Shown here in pieces: positions 1-13,600 of a stretch of DNA of 64,000 nt; positions within the stretch are counted from its first letter, which is position 1, and each line of letters begins with the position of its first letter. Origin of the DNA: Prochilodus magdalenae (taxonomy: Eukaryota; Chordata; Actinopteri; Characiformes; Prochilodontidae); NCBI GenBank assembly GCA_024036415.1, contig JAMWET010001330.1:199501-263500 (forward strand). Direction: 5' to 3'. A program made the position numbers and the translations under genes. The notes below the pieces were generated by a model. The model had not been told where the DNA came from. It was given only the letters and a program-made list of their open reading frames with translations, and did no database searches.

Positions 1-3000
1 AGACAGAAAGAAGTTACTCTAATTGCCCTCCTTCTAAAAACATTACATCGGTATAACTTCTCACCCCAAGTGTAATTGATTAGGCAATTGAGTTATAACA
101 GTGTTGATTTTAATTGAATTGTATTAATATTGTGATAAATTTAATTGTTGTGATACTTTAATTGTTGTGATCACTGACAGACTGCACATTTTATTATACA
201 AATGTTTTTGTCTCGTGGTATTCCGTGTTTTGAGTAAGGAGGTGTTTTCTTAGTGGAGTCAAGTCCTTATATGTCAGTTTGCTTATTTCAGAATAAGCAA
301 AATACTAGTCTAATGTTCCTCATAGAAACCGTAAATAGATTCACGTGGCCAACTCCTTTTTTCCTCTGCTACTCAAGTAGTTTGAACATTTCTGCAGATC
401 AGTGAGCGGCCACATGAAAACACACTTTCTTATTTTTTATATTTGTTCAAAGAACAGCCCTTACCTGTGATAACACGGCTGTAACATACGGCTTCTCTGT
501 TTGTATTACTTTAAAATGGTGACACTATAAAATATGGTAAAGATTACAAACATTAAGAAATCATTTTAACAATATATCACATTAATAATACCAATAAACA
601 AGTCTTTCTCCAGTAAGCTAGTTTGTTTAGAGTATGCTACCAAACAACTGTGAACTACTGAAGGAGGACAATATCTCAAACATCCAGGTAACTTGTGCTT
701 GACTTATTTTGCCGTTTTTCAGTGAACCCTTCAGGACATGCTTCACTTTAAGGCTTGCTGAATATTAATAGAAGAACCTTTAAGCCTGTTAGTTTGTCTA
801 ATAGCCTGGTTAGTCTGCGGTTCTATAGTCAAGATGTTGAGGAAAACTTCTCAGCTCAGAAATAATTCAGAATTCAGTAGTTGCAAGTTGGTCTTTTGGA
901 GTGCTGCTGAATTAAGTTTTTGAAACTGGTATTAGTGAGTATGACATGCTTAAAGTGACTTACATGCCCTCACATTAACATCTGAACGTGTTATCCGTAC
1001 CCCAAACTGCCAGTGCAAATGGGTTCGACAGGTTCAATCAGGGTGGTCTAAATGCACATTTTTTACAACGGGCTGCTGGCACGATTACAACTGCTAGCTT
1101 GAAGTGTGCCTAGTTGCAGCTTTTCAGTAACAAAGTGTAACTGGCGCCTTATTTCATTTCCCCGCACGCTGATTGGATTTGAGATGGTCCTGCTGTCTCC
1201 CTCCGGCAGCTCTCTGACAAAGCTGCCATCTCTTTAACGGCGCCTGATAGATATGATAATGCAGCCTGGCTTTATTGTGGAGTGGCTAAGGGGCGCCGAG
1301 CAGGTTTCACAAACCCCCTTCCACGTGCCCCTCTGTCTTCCTTCCCTACGTTTCTTAGTCTGGCTCCTTCCCCCCCCCTCCATCACAGGCTTGGAGGATG
1401 TATTCACTAATGTTGTTCACTCACTCATTCACTCCGCATGTCTATGTACTCTTGTTCTCTTTTGCATTTTATGGTTGGATTTCTTACTATAACAGCACCG
1501 TATGGATTTTTGTAGCTGATGTTAAAGCCCCTGTTGTGGCTGATATGGATTTCAGTAAACAATATTTTTTTAAAAGTTCAGGCTGTGAACATACATAACT
1601 GTTTATAAATGGTCATTCCAAAACTCATAGCTGAAGTTTATGTTTTGAACTTTAAAAGACTTACCTGGATGGACGGCTGTAAAGATCACAGTAACAAGTT
1701 GTTCATTCAAGTGTACAAGTGAATTGATGACAGTGGGTTTACACCAACTATAGAGCACATTAAAAAACAATGGAGGCTTTGCGAATCGGTGTATAACAAA
1801 ACCGCTGCAGTGTCCTGCTACTTGAGTTCATGTGATGCCTGTTGGTACTGTCTATACTACATATGCTTGTCGTTGTTAATCTGGTTATTTGTAGTGTTGA
1901 TTGAAATTTCCATCAGATTATTGAGAAGAGTGTGCTTGTAAACACCCTTGTCTGTTAAGCTGGATTGGCAAAATGGCAAAACTCTGCATGTAAATGAAGC
2001 TATGATTCTGACTTTGAAGAGTTATAAGCTGACTTTGTAAAGCCAACTTAAAGTCCATTCCCAGGCCTTCTTTCTCTAGGTTTATTCTTTGTTTATTCCC
2101 ATTTGTGGTTACTAGATAACTGTCAGCTAACTTGAATATCACGGTTAGTCAGAATGCACATCCCTAACTGCATTCTGTTGGGTCAGCCTGATTTGTAATG
2201 CATCTGTATGATACACAAGTGAGCCATCTCTGATGCAATTCTTCACAGCAGTGTAGTCCATCAAGACGTGTGTGAAAGATCCATGCTCGACAATTGGTGC
2301 AAATAGGTCTTCACCCAGGACGCCTTTCAATAGCAGGTGAATGTAGCGTTGGGAGTCTAGCTCAAGGACTCTGTGCATTCATCAGTGTGTGCACAAACAG
2401 AAAGGTTGGCGTGTAATTATTATCACCTGTAAATGCAATAGTGGGCTTATCATGGAATTTTCTTGGTGACTAATACATCAGCTGTCAAAATATTGCCCAC
2501 CCAAGGTTTTTACTTTCAGTGTTCTTTCTTTGTCATGTAGCCTTTCTTTACTCACTCTTCTTCCTTCTCATTGGATTTGGGAAAGGAATCATCTTCTAGA
2601 TTTTGTGGCCTGTGCACCTTTAATGCTGTGGCTGCTCATCTGCTCTTCCGCTCCGCAGTTCTGCAGTTTTGTAGTCTGATGAGCATAATGTTGTTTAACC
2701 TTGCTTTCATATTCCACTCATAAACACGGGCTTTGATTTATGGAACCTGTCACAAGTTGTCCTTTCGGCCGTGGTTACAAACACAAACAAGCCAGGCGCT
2801 TTCTACTCAACAGCAAGAAATAGAAGCGAAATGAGCCGGCATAGCCCGGCCGACCTGTCGCTTCGCTGTGAGCTCTTACAGTTTTTGCCCTTTTTGCAGT
2901 CTGTCACGTCAAATGTAAACCCACCCCCTCCTTCCCAACATTAAGAACAGGGGTCTAATTTTGTCACATCAGCAGAAAGGACATATGGCTCCCAAAAAAA

Positions 3001-3039
3001 TCGCTGCTTGGAGAGATGAAACATCTTGGTCTTGTTCTC

Positions 3040-3250
3040 TGGAGCCCCTGGTTCAGCAGCTTTTCTGAAGCATCTATTAAATCACTGTCTAAAGAGCGAG
3101 AGTGAGAGCAATTTAACGGCGACCTGTTAAACAGGTATTTAATTTCAATGAAGTAATTAACGCAATGTGTGGAGCGATACCTGCTCTCATCTACAGCCTT
3201 TAAGCTCTGTATTCCCTTAATTAACAAATATCATGCTTAATTGATCGGTC
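3040..3250. promoter_or_regulatory. candidate homeodomain-site cluster
   Basis: Non-repetitive stretch with several TAAT cores: GTAATTAACG near 3154, CTTAATTAAC near 3216 and CATGCTTAATTGATC at 3232-3246. Motif crowding in an intron of a LIM-homeodomain cofactor gene suggests an enhancer. No conservation data were available, so this is a weak call. Confidence 0.2.
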
Positions 3251-3525
3251 ACCTGCAGTGTGCACCTGGCAGTCTACAGAGCGCAGAGATAGTGGCCAAT
3301 ACACTGACCGGACTGAATGAAAGCTCTTGAGGCGCACTGGACAAAGGACTCAGAAGACTGACCCACTGCTTTTGAGTTTTGTGATAAATATGACTGGACA
3401 CTAATCCGAGATCAATATACAGAATAGCCTGACTGCGTGAATGATGCTGCTGTATTGAGGACGCCTTAGGAGCTCGAACTGTTTCAATCTTCTCTGATGA
3501 CTTGTGGTACCAGTGACTTTAAGAC

Positions 3526-3540
3526 TAATAGATGGAGTTA
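3526..3540. repeat. left target-site duplication of the SINE
   Basis: Fifteen bases that match 3778-3792 at 14 of 15 positions, directly abutting the two ends of the SINE. The single difference is T/C at the fourth base. Confidence 0.8.
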
Positions 3541-3777
3541 AGATTAAATCCCACAGTGGGGAAATTTAGTCTCCGCATTTAACCCACCCACAAACACACT
3601 CACTAGGGGGCAGTGAGCACACTTACCCGGAGCGGTGGGCAGCCCTATCCACGGCGCCCGGGGAGTTAGGTGCCTTGCTCGAGGATACCTCAGTCGCTAC
3701 TGATAGTTCAGGGAATCGAACCGGCAACCCTCCGGTCACAAGGCTGGTTCCCTAACCTCCAGCCCACAACTGCCCCC
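3541..3777 (-). mobile_element. tRNA-derived SINE with target-site duplication
   Basis: Read on the minus strand this is a tRNA-like head with a perfect Pol III B box (GGTTCGATTCC, 3712-3722), then a body including GAGCAAGGCACCTAACTCCC and a CCCCGGGCGCC block, and a tail ending at 3541. The body resembles the fish V-SINE/DANA/AFC type as I remember it. Direct repeats of 15 nt flank it, TAATAGATGGAGTTA (3526-3540) and TAACAGATGGAGTTA (3778-3792), with one mismatch, as expected for LINE-machinery insertion. It lies antisense to ssbp4. Confidence 0.85.
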
Positions 3778-3792
3778 TAACAGATGGAGTTA
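3778..3792. repeat. right target-site duplication of the SINE
   Basis: Partner of 3526-3540; it follows the tRNA-like head of the minus-strand SINE. Confidence 0.8.
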
Positions 3793-4570
3793 GATGAGCT
3801 CTGTACTAATTGGCTGCCTAGTGTTGTGCTTTATTCAAAAAGCTGCTTTACAGAGCTGAAGCACTCAGTGGAGCTTTAATATGACTGGGCGGAGCTAAAC
3901 TGCTGTGAGCTGAATAGTTGGATCTGTGTAAATGAATTGAATCTTGACAGAAACAGTTCATTCCAAGCAGGCTATATTTGCAGTCTAAAACAGGAGGGAA
4001 TGGTACTTTTAAAAACTTTAGGATTGTTTACAAAACAAGTTGGGAATATTAGATGTTCATGATATGGGTCCTTTTGATTGAAATGTAAACAGAAATGCTG
4101 TTAGCTGTTTTAAGATACAGGTGTTATTAAGTATCGTCACTGTCCATCAAAATCAAGTATCTTCAAAATGGCAACTTTACAGTAGAGATAAAAACTGGAA
4201 CCAGTACATTTTGGCCATTTTTGTCCATACATCATGACATTGTCACAGAATGCAGACATCCGCTTCTGTGTTCAAATGATGCATGAAAATAAAAATCAGC
4301 AAAAATGGAGATACGTGTTTTTCATTGCACAGTGACGATATGCTAAGTCTGTTAAAACTCCATAATATACTGTCACTATCAGAATATAGTAAATTGTTAT
4401 TGTATCTATTTATAGTAACCTTATTCTCATTATTAAGCTTTAAGGAGTTGTGAAGTTCATCTGGCTCTGTTCATCATTCTGAACACATCTTATGATCCCA
4501 AACATTTGAGTGTTAGTATAGAATATAGGACTGTATGTCACATGTAACTGTATTGCTTTTTTTTTTGCAG

Positions 4571-4655
4571 TGTATTCTGGGATCTGTACTGTGCAGCCCC
4601 AGACCGGAGGGAGACATGTGAACATTCCAGTGAGGCCAAGGCGTTCCACGACTAT
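4571..4655 (+). CDS. ssbp4: ssbp4 exon: end of LUFS domain
   Basis: Acceptor TTTTTTTTTGCAG ends at 4570 and donor GTGAGT starts at 4656. The first base completes a Cys codon (phase 2 entry), followed by 28 codons reading [20 protein letters not shown] then EAKAFHDY, and the exon ends in phase 0. This block is nearly invariant across SSBP2, SSBP3 and SSBP4 and closes the N-terminal domain that contacts LDB1. It is the first exon visible here. Confidence 0.95.
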
Positions 4656-7600
4656 GTGAGTCCTCTTTCTGTCTGGACTGTTGCAGCTCTAGTACTGGTT
4701 GAAACCTGCTGATCGTTTGTGTGGGTCTATGTTGTTATCATCGGTAATAACGAAAGTCGTGGTGCAGTTTGATATTGACTTCTCACTGATTATTTTTTCA
4801 AAAACACAAATTGCAAGTGTTAGTTGGTCTGTCACGATCAAGAACCTGCTGATTAGCTGCTATGTAAGTAATTGCTACTAATAATTTTTATTGTCTGATT
4901 AGGATATTGAATGCAGTCATTAAAGCACAAACCTAAAGTGGCCTAATTGGTTGATCAGCTGTGCTTCTTAGTTGTCAGAAGTCTTGTCGTTTTGTAAGAC
5001 CCATGTATGTGCGTTTCGGGCAAGCTTTTATTTAAAGCTGTTTGAAGAACTGATGAAAGCCCACCCAACTCATTTCTGTTTGACATAAACATAAAATTGA
5101 AATCTTATAGCTGTGGAAATTACCTTACGAATTCTGTTCAGAGGATTATGCAATATGTCTTACAGGCATAATTGTAAGCAGAAGAGGAAATATATTTGTG
5201 GTATATGAATTTGATGAAAAGTTATTGTTCTGCAGTCAGTTCCTTTATTTATTTTTTCTTTTATGCTTTAAGTTTTTATCTGACCTTGAAACTAATGGAA
5301 CACAGTTAGAATATCAAACCTGTCAAAATAGAATACAAATGACTGTAAGTGTAATTCAGCAACTGTGTAGGTAATGATGTTTTATGGTGTGAACACAAGA
5401 CGATTCTAGGGGGTATTTACGGTTGTTGAAAGTGCAGATTGGTGTTGGTGGTTTAAATGATCCTTTGCTTTGTGTTGATAAAGAGACATACTTCCTCATG
5501 CCTGGCATCTTCTGGCTCTTCTAAAGGCTCTGGCTAGAAAGAGAAAACCACACGGAGTTGCTGTTCAAATGAGGTTGATGCTGCTACCCAGTCTGCCTCA
5601 CATAGTGGTTAGCATTCTGACCTTTCTGACCCCTTCATCTGCAGAGGGTGGCCACGTCCAGCTGGAGGCACATGTGCAGACATCTTGAAAGCCTCATCCC
5701 CGCAAAAGGGCGCTCTTTGTTGACACAGGTTTCTGGGCGCAAACGACCATATTAATGCTGCTGAAATCGGTTACGCCTCCTCCTCCTTACCACTCCGCTT
5801 TTCAGTTGTCCAGGAGGTAGCGCTTTGCTACCTGCCATTCATGGAACACGTGGGGATTCTCCTTCCTCCTGCCCTGTTTTTTTTGGCAGAAGTTTAGCGT
5901 TGCATATAAATTGTGCAAATATCTTTTCACCCACCACATTAACGGTGTTAAAACCTCACGAATACACTCTAGAGGCGGATTATGTGTCACACAGCATAAT
6001 AAAGTGGCTAAGATTTAGTGCTAACTGCTAACTCCGGTGCCTCACCTGGGCCGCTCTGTCTTGAGACTTGAAATGGATTATGATTCTATTCTTGCCTCAG
6101 ACATTTAATTTGCGGGGCTTGCCGGTGAGACGCAGTTAGAACTCCATGTCAGCTAACTGCCAAAGTTTCAACAGATTTGACTTTGTGTGTGCGAGCGCCT
6201 GTGTGTGCATTGCCACTATAAGATTAATTACATGCTTAATTAAACGCCATGCTTAATTAAACCAGACGTGTGTTCAATTAATCTATATGCCTAATCATTT
6301 TTAACTCCCATTCCAGTGGACACCTGGGATTCTTGTGAATGGTCAGATCTAAGGACCCCTCCTGTGGGAAGTTGACCACCCATATTCACGCTTGATGTGG
6401 TTTTTGTTGTTCGCTTAGATTGCTTGTTTGAAATGTTTGGGGTGGGGAAGAGGGGGGGAGTTCTAAGCAGACTCTGTCTCCGCTCTCTGTGCTACCGGAC
6501 CTCAGGGACTTGGGTCAAGACTGAAAGGCTCAAATGTCCTGCCCCTGAGTTCTAGTCAGAGGATTAATGACCAGTTTCCCTTGACCTTTGACCTCGACAA
6601 GGTTCAGAAGGTCAGGGTGTATCCGCCTGTGGCAGGTTGAGGTAGTGGTTTGTATTCAGTGTGAAATTATTATGAAGTGCTCCTCTTTATGACTACCGCT
6701 GAGCAAGCACCAAGTTATCCTTATCGTTTCAGATTGAGTCAGTTTTGGGATGTGCATTCCAAGTGAAGGTGATTTTTGTGTTAGACCACCTACGGCATGT
6801 CGTCATGCTGTAGTCAGTCCATGTTAGAACTTCCAGCAGCGATTTTGGATTTTCCAAAATCGCTGCTGTGGTACCTAGCGGTTAACAGAACGATCCCAAA
6901 ACCCGTACATGGTTTCCTATTTGTATTTTCCCATGTAATGTCACTGGAACTTTTGAATAACAAGGTTGTTAGGAAGTCAAAATATGAATTTAGCAAGCGA
7001 ACGGTTGAGGAATTGACATCACTGACTGGCACCACAATAACCCCTTCAAAATAGCCCGCTTTGTCAGTTGTAGTAGTGAAGTTGGTTTAGCTGTACTAGA
7101 GTACAGTCGGCTGTAGGAGACCTGTTAAAACTTGAAACTGCAGTTCCGCTGAAGTACTGTATGACACGTATCAGATACTCAGCAGTGGTTTCAGAATGGC
7201 AGTAGTAGGGTACACATGCACGTCCCTAATTGAATTTATATGCAGCCTTCATCCAATGCCAGGCTGGTTCTGTGAGAACCTGAGGACAGCCTCTGTCTAT
7301 TTTGTGGACTCTGGGCTAATGTTGTGTGAAGAGTGTTATCGTGGAGGTTGGGATGAGCTGTGGGTAAAGGAGGAGGAGAAGGCTGAAGTCCCCCAGGATG
7401 CTCCAGACCTCTCTCTGTCTGATTAACTTCAGCCCCGGATTCCCTGCGGACCGGCCGCCCCATCAAGCCTGCTATCTCAGGCTAGGCTGATAACAGGGCC
7501 CATTCCCCAGCGTGTCAGTGGATCAGGGGCAGAAAAACAAGCAGAATCCCATGAGTCAAAACCTTCTCACTCCAGCAATATTGCCTTCTTCGTCTCTTCA

Positions 7601-10600
7601 TTCAGAGCTTGCGCGCTGTTTGGTCTTTTTGGTCTAAGTATTAAATTTGAGTGTGCTGTGAGTGTCTAATTTTTTAACTGTAGGCTTTTTGGAACCTTGT
7701 TGATATAGTGGTGGTCTTGAGCTTTCCATGGATGCATGTTCTCCCTTTCATTCACCCCTTTTCTCTGCTTGGCTTGTGGAATGGGCTTCGCAGGTCTTCC
7801 AGTTTGGAAAAGATAATGGGATATAATGTGCTAATCCTCAAATCTGGGAAATGGTTCATAGCTAATCTGAGGATTTTTATGGGATTGGGGGTCTGGCAGG
7901 GCCCCAGAACTGGAGGACCTGGCAACCCTGGTACAACCAAAACACCCTCAGTCTCAGCTGCTTTAATGTACGTATGTCAAAAGGAATTACCTAGTATAGC
8001 TAGCAAAAGTTTGTGCTGACATTTTTATTGCATCTTAAAGCACATCTGGGCATCGCATCCTGGCGAGCAACCTCAGGTCCAACATGAAGAGCATTCACTG
8101 AAGGCTTAGCAAGAGAGCAGAGGAGTTTGACCAATGAAGCGACGCTCTCTTTGTTCTGAATGGCATCCAGAGGTCTCGACGTGAGCATCTGGAGTTTATG
8201 TTAATATGACATCTGTACCCACCGCTCGGTGCAGACAGTGGGACTCACAAGCTTGCCTCGCTTCAGCGTGCTGCCAAAGCATTTTCAAAAGCCAAAGTAC
8301 CCACAATGGGCATCATAACCTTCCTAAATACATGAGCAAGTGTGCATGTTATAAATGATTATGGTTTCTTGTCTTGAAAATTAGGCCACATCTGCAATGT
8401 TAAGCAGTGGCAAAAGAGAAAACGTTTGCAAAGAACCTTCAAATAAACTTAAACGTTCCACCTATACAAATAACTTCTGCTGCTCTGTGCCATAGTGCAG
8501 CCAGAAACTAGCTTTAAAAAAAAAAAAGTTTGAAGGCATCATGAATGCAGGAAAAATTTTAATACATCATCCAACACCCACTGGACATGTCTGACATGTG
8601 ATAACAACCTCCAGTGCCCTGCTAAGATGTACTTATCAAACAAAGAAGCTGCTGGTGTTTACAGAACAATGCACTGTCCACGTTCAAATCCAGACCCCTT
8701 TAGGGTTACTATAACATAATTCTAAGACTCAGCTTTGAAAATGTGGACCAATATCTCTGCACACTTCTTTGTATGTGAATATATCATCAATATCATAGAT
8801 CTTTTTTTTCTTGATGCTGAAGAATTTACAAGAGGCAAGGGTGGTCTCTGACTTTTGCTTTGCACAAGACACTGACCCTACCATAAACACATAGACAATA
8901 CCCATAGCACGTACAAAATACCCAGTGGTGTGTGTTTTTTGTATTAGCTTTATTTTATGACCGCTTGTTTCAAGTTCAAGTTTCAGGTTTATTTGTCATA
9001 TGCACAACATGTCAGGATATTTATGCATTGAAATGCTTGTGGTGAGGCTCAGGTTGGTGCGCTACTGGAGGACAAAACTATATACATACTAAACATATTA
9101 AAATGAAGAAATATAAAAGTTATATTAAATAAATTCAAATTACACAAAATATACACAAAAATACAGAATATACAGAGACATAAGGGATCTGTGGAAATTC
9201 TGCTATGTACATTATGAGACAGGTATAGTCTGAGAGAGAGTGGACCTATAATATAAATATAAATATAAATATGTATGTTTATGTCTGTTCCTGTTGTATA
9301 AAGTGACTTAGTGTCCATAGCAGTGCTACTTGTGTACTCTTAATCTTCTATAACAGATAGTCTAGTCTCAAAATGAGAATACACATCTGGAGACAACTTA
9401 TTGCTGCTGTGTTAGGGTGAAATCCACCACAGCTATACACACAGCTGTAACACACTACAGAACTAGCTAGACTAGTTGTCATCCTGAAAGAAGTAGTTCT
9501 CAATGTTTATCTTACCACATGTTCTCTGCTCATGTGACACATATTTAGCGAGTCCCCAAAAATTACATCCAAGAACTAACGACAGTGGTCATCAGACAGT
9601 GTTGATGTGTGCTCCCTGCTCTAAACTCTGCCTTCATGAGGCACCTGATTGGTTTAAATTGTCCTCAGGTTTGATCCCATCCTAATATGTCCACTGTCCC
9701 CCACACATTTAGCTCCAGATTTCTCATGGTCGTTCCTAGACATTCTCACTATCAAGACCATATCTGTCCCGGTGGGACCACCGCTTTGAAGAAGCTAAAT
9801 TTTGCATAAACAACCCTTCTAGTCGTTCATATTCATAGCCGACTCTCTGAAAACATATTTCCTGAATGTTCTCCTGGTACAAAATAGCAGACCTTACTAG
9901 AACTCTGCTTATTGCACTTCAGCTGGGGTCCAAACAGGCACATAAGTAATATCCATTAAAGCTGGCGTGTGTGTTCCTTGTTGTCTCAGTGTTATTGACT
10001 ATACAGAGGACACAGGTGTTCCTTGATGACAAGCTTATGAGGTAGTAAACCTGAAGTGGATGGGAGTGCAACAGATGACTGTGTATTTAGTGGCGTGGTT
10101 TGCAGGCTGTGCTGTCGAAGGCGCAGGGTTTGGCCAGCGGAAGAGCAGGTGGTTGAACGACTAGAGCATTTCAGATTCAAAAGTGAATGAGGATCACCCA
10201 TAGTGATTCAATGGTCTTACTTGTAACCATTCCAGGTGGTCGTTTCAAAAGTGGCTTTGAGCACTTCAGGAACACACACACATGCACAGTTGTATTCTTT
10301 CTTTCTCATCCCATTTAGCTTTGTTCTGTTTGACGTTTTTTCTGCTTCTTGGTGTTTGACATCGTCTCCCTCTCCTCTTTCCCTCGTATTGCACTTTAAC
10401 CCGCTTAAATATGTGCTTTTCTTCTGTACATTCACTTTTTTTCCTCCTGCCACATATATGCGCTCTGCCTCCCTCCACCTGTTAACTCCTATGGGTGCTG
10501 CATGCCTTCTGCTTCTGTTTGGTGGTTAAATATATTTGTTTGTTTATCTATGTTTGTGCTGATGTGAAACGTGATTGCAATACTAGAGGAGCACCCCTTT

Positions 10601-13600
10601 GTGGGTATGCTAAATAAAACATGTAATTTGCTCAAAGCTGACTGTCTAATTGTGTGTATAATAATGCCAAGGTTCAGCAGTGCCAGTACCACATGTGATT
10701 TAAATGGAAGGAGAGATTGTACCCTCCTGTACTGACATTACAAACGCAGATTTTCTGTATGCGCTTCTTGAAATATAAGAGGAACGGTAGGTGGACTGGC
10801 ATTAGGTGTGTCTGTCTTTAAGCTGACAGCTAATTGATTTGATTCATGTGTCTCAGCTTGATTCGAATGTGATTTCTCTAAATTAAGAATAATTCGATTC
10901 ACTAAACAACAATTTGATTTGCCGATTCGATTCAGTGAGTCAAGCTTTGTGAATAAATACTATAAAGCATTTCAAGTTTGGGAGGGTGTATTGTTGCAGC
11001 TGGTGTTGTTGTTGTTGTTGTTGTAATTGTTGTTGAGAAATAAAACCCTACATTTTTTTTGTTTTATGATTATTAGCATTTACAGCGGGGCTGTGGGAAG
11101 ATAAAGGAAAACCAATGCAAGGCGGTAGCACATGTACTGATAGATCAGGAATAAAAGAAAACTATATAAACCGAATAAACAGACAGACAGACATTAGACA
11201 CATTTACATTTCTGGCATTTAGCTGACGCTCTTATCCAGAGCGACTTACAAGGTTAATCATATTACAGGTGGGCCAATGTAGTGTTAGGAGTCTTGCCCA
11301 AGGACTCTTATTGGTGTAGCACAGCATAGTCACCCATACTGGGATTCAAACCCCAGTCTCCCACGTGGGGTGGTGGCTACTTGGTGGGTAGTGGTGTTAT
11401 CCGCTGAGCTACACCAACCAACCATGGAGAGACACTGCATAGCTGATGAACAGAATCATATAGGTTCTCCTTATTATTGTTATTAGACAGTTCTTTGCTT
11501 GGCTTTATTAATCTTTGCTGTAAGGTATTCCATTAAAACCATATTCCGAAAGCTAGATGTCCAGAACCTGAAAGCTGGGAACTTTACAGTCACTTTTTTA
11601 GTACCTGTTAAACCTACTGCTACTTTAGAACACTCCCACAGCGTATGTATAACCGTAGCAGGTGCAGGTGTAACTAGAAATGCCTTTAAAAGCCAGTATT
11701 TTATTTTTGTGGATGATATTCTATCATGGATAAATAACACCATGGAGAGAGCAGACTTGGTGAGGATGGGGTGCTGCAGCTCTCAGTTCAGTTGCTCTGT
11801 TTTGTGGGTTTATAGTCAGTATAGCTTGCAAGCTGTATATGTTTCCAAATAAAGAACTTTGTTTGTGTTCACTTCACTGCATCGCCTTCTTCATGCTGTA
11901 TTTCTGCAGTATCATACTACTTAAGCAAAAACCCACACGGGGCATTAGCTTGTCAGAATTCAGTTCAGCCCGGAATAGAGGTTATGTAGTTATGTTATGG
12001 CCAGCGATGGCAGGGAAGTGGTTTATATATCTCTCGCTCGTTTCCTCTGTTATTCACGTCCAGGGTTAACTTGTGAATGCTACTTCAGCCACTTGCATGC
12101 CATTACAGAAAATGATCACATAGTGGCAAAGTATTTGTGTAATTATGTTTTTTTATTGTTAATATTTTGTGATTTTTTCATTTGTAATATTTAAAGCCCA
12201 TCTTTAATCAATGGCTCAGTAGCATATTTGATTTTTTAACTGTTGGCACAGTTGCACTGGGAGGAATTCTAATAAGAAAACATGGAGCATATCATTGTAT
12301 CACTAGAAGACATCCATCGTGGCCATTATGGGACATACACCTTTTGTGTGCATAGCTAGGAAGTTTTAGTATCTTAATGCAGTTCTGCATGTAATTATGT
12401 AAATGTACCAAATATCAAAATGTTTGGATTGAGTTTGGTTAAATTATACTGGCCATGGGTCATTTAGGTTTATGCTTTCACTCCCAACTGTGCTGCTGTA
12501 CTCAGAGCCATTTTAATGGCCTCTTGGTTGTGATACATGGTCAGCAGGCTAGCTACTATCTAATTAACTAATTGCAAAGCCAGACCTGAACACAGTGGCT
12601 GAACTTGAACCGGAAGGCATGAATATTTTGCTAATATGGAATACCAGAATATTCCTTAAGTAGTGTTTCTCTCTCATAGACTCTAATAGCCAAAATGATT
12701 CAATGATACCTTGGTGCCCCATGTGAAGAAGATTGCATGGTGGAGTGGTGTCGGAAGTGGAGTCATCAGAACTGGTTGAGGTGTTACCATGGCCCTGCCA
12801 TCCTGTCAGAATTCACACAAGTACAAGCCCCTTTCACTGATGCTGTTTGATCTGAACTCCCCTGCTGCTTTGAAGTTGGCTTGGCCTCCCTAGTCCAGCC
12901 ACGAACAGAAATCATTGTGAAAAATCCCGCTGCCTCCAGAAATTGGCATAAATTACTGCCATTACACACATAATGCTGCTGCGTCTGCTTTCCGGGCTAC
13001 TTTCCGCAGGTTATATTTCAGGCGTGACTTTTTGTGGCACAATTACTGAGCGCTTTTGACTGTGGAGAGTGCAGTGGATGTGGCGTGTGATTTTTAAAGC
13101 GTTGCACTGTGTTGAGCTCACCCTGATGTGCAGAAAGACCCCAGACATTTCCCACCTTTTGGCCTGCGATGGCATGTTGAAGAATGGAAGTAAGTCGAGT
13201 CAAAGTTTATTTATAAAGCGCTTTGGACAACAGGCGTTCTCACAAAGCAGCTTTACAGAAAGTCCAGGTCCAAGCCTCAGTGAGCAAGCCAAAGGGGTGA
13301 CAGTGGCAAGGAGAAATTCCCTAAGAGACTGAGAGGGGAACCCAACCTCACACCTCAGTGCAAAGCCGTGTGGTAAGAACGGTATGAACAGAGGGTAGGA
13401 TTTTGCAGTTATTCTAAAATATAGAATATAGAGGAAAAGATAAGAAAGCAGGTTGTCATAGGCTACATGTATATACAGTATATACTGTGAAATACCATGA
13501 ACGTAAATGACTACCGTAAGTAGAGTGCAAGAAGAAGAACACGATTGTTATTCATGAAGATAAGAAAGACTTCTGTCCGGAATTCCAGAGGGATGAAATA

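Larger units (their letters stand above)
1..4570 (+). other. ssbp4: intron upstream of first visible ssbp4 exon
   Basis: No exon was found here. I looked for the conserved N-terminal blocks that should precede the 4571 exon (the [20 protein letters not shown] and EPPGFLHSWW regions) and saw no coding match, so the upstream exons must lie before position 1. The stretch holds a SINE at 3541-3777, a TAAT-rich segment near 3040-3250 and otherwise unremarkable AT-rich sequence. Calling it intron is inference from gene direction and from the split first codon at 4571. Confidence 0.75.

Noticed and set aside
1..4570. Upstream ssbp4 exons for the LUFS domain
   Set aside because: No coding match to the expected conserved blocks was seen.
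11341..11411. Free-standing tRNA gene
   Set aside because: A and B box-like sequences belong to the head of a SINE; spacing and flanks do not give a proper cloverleaf.
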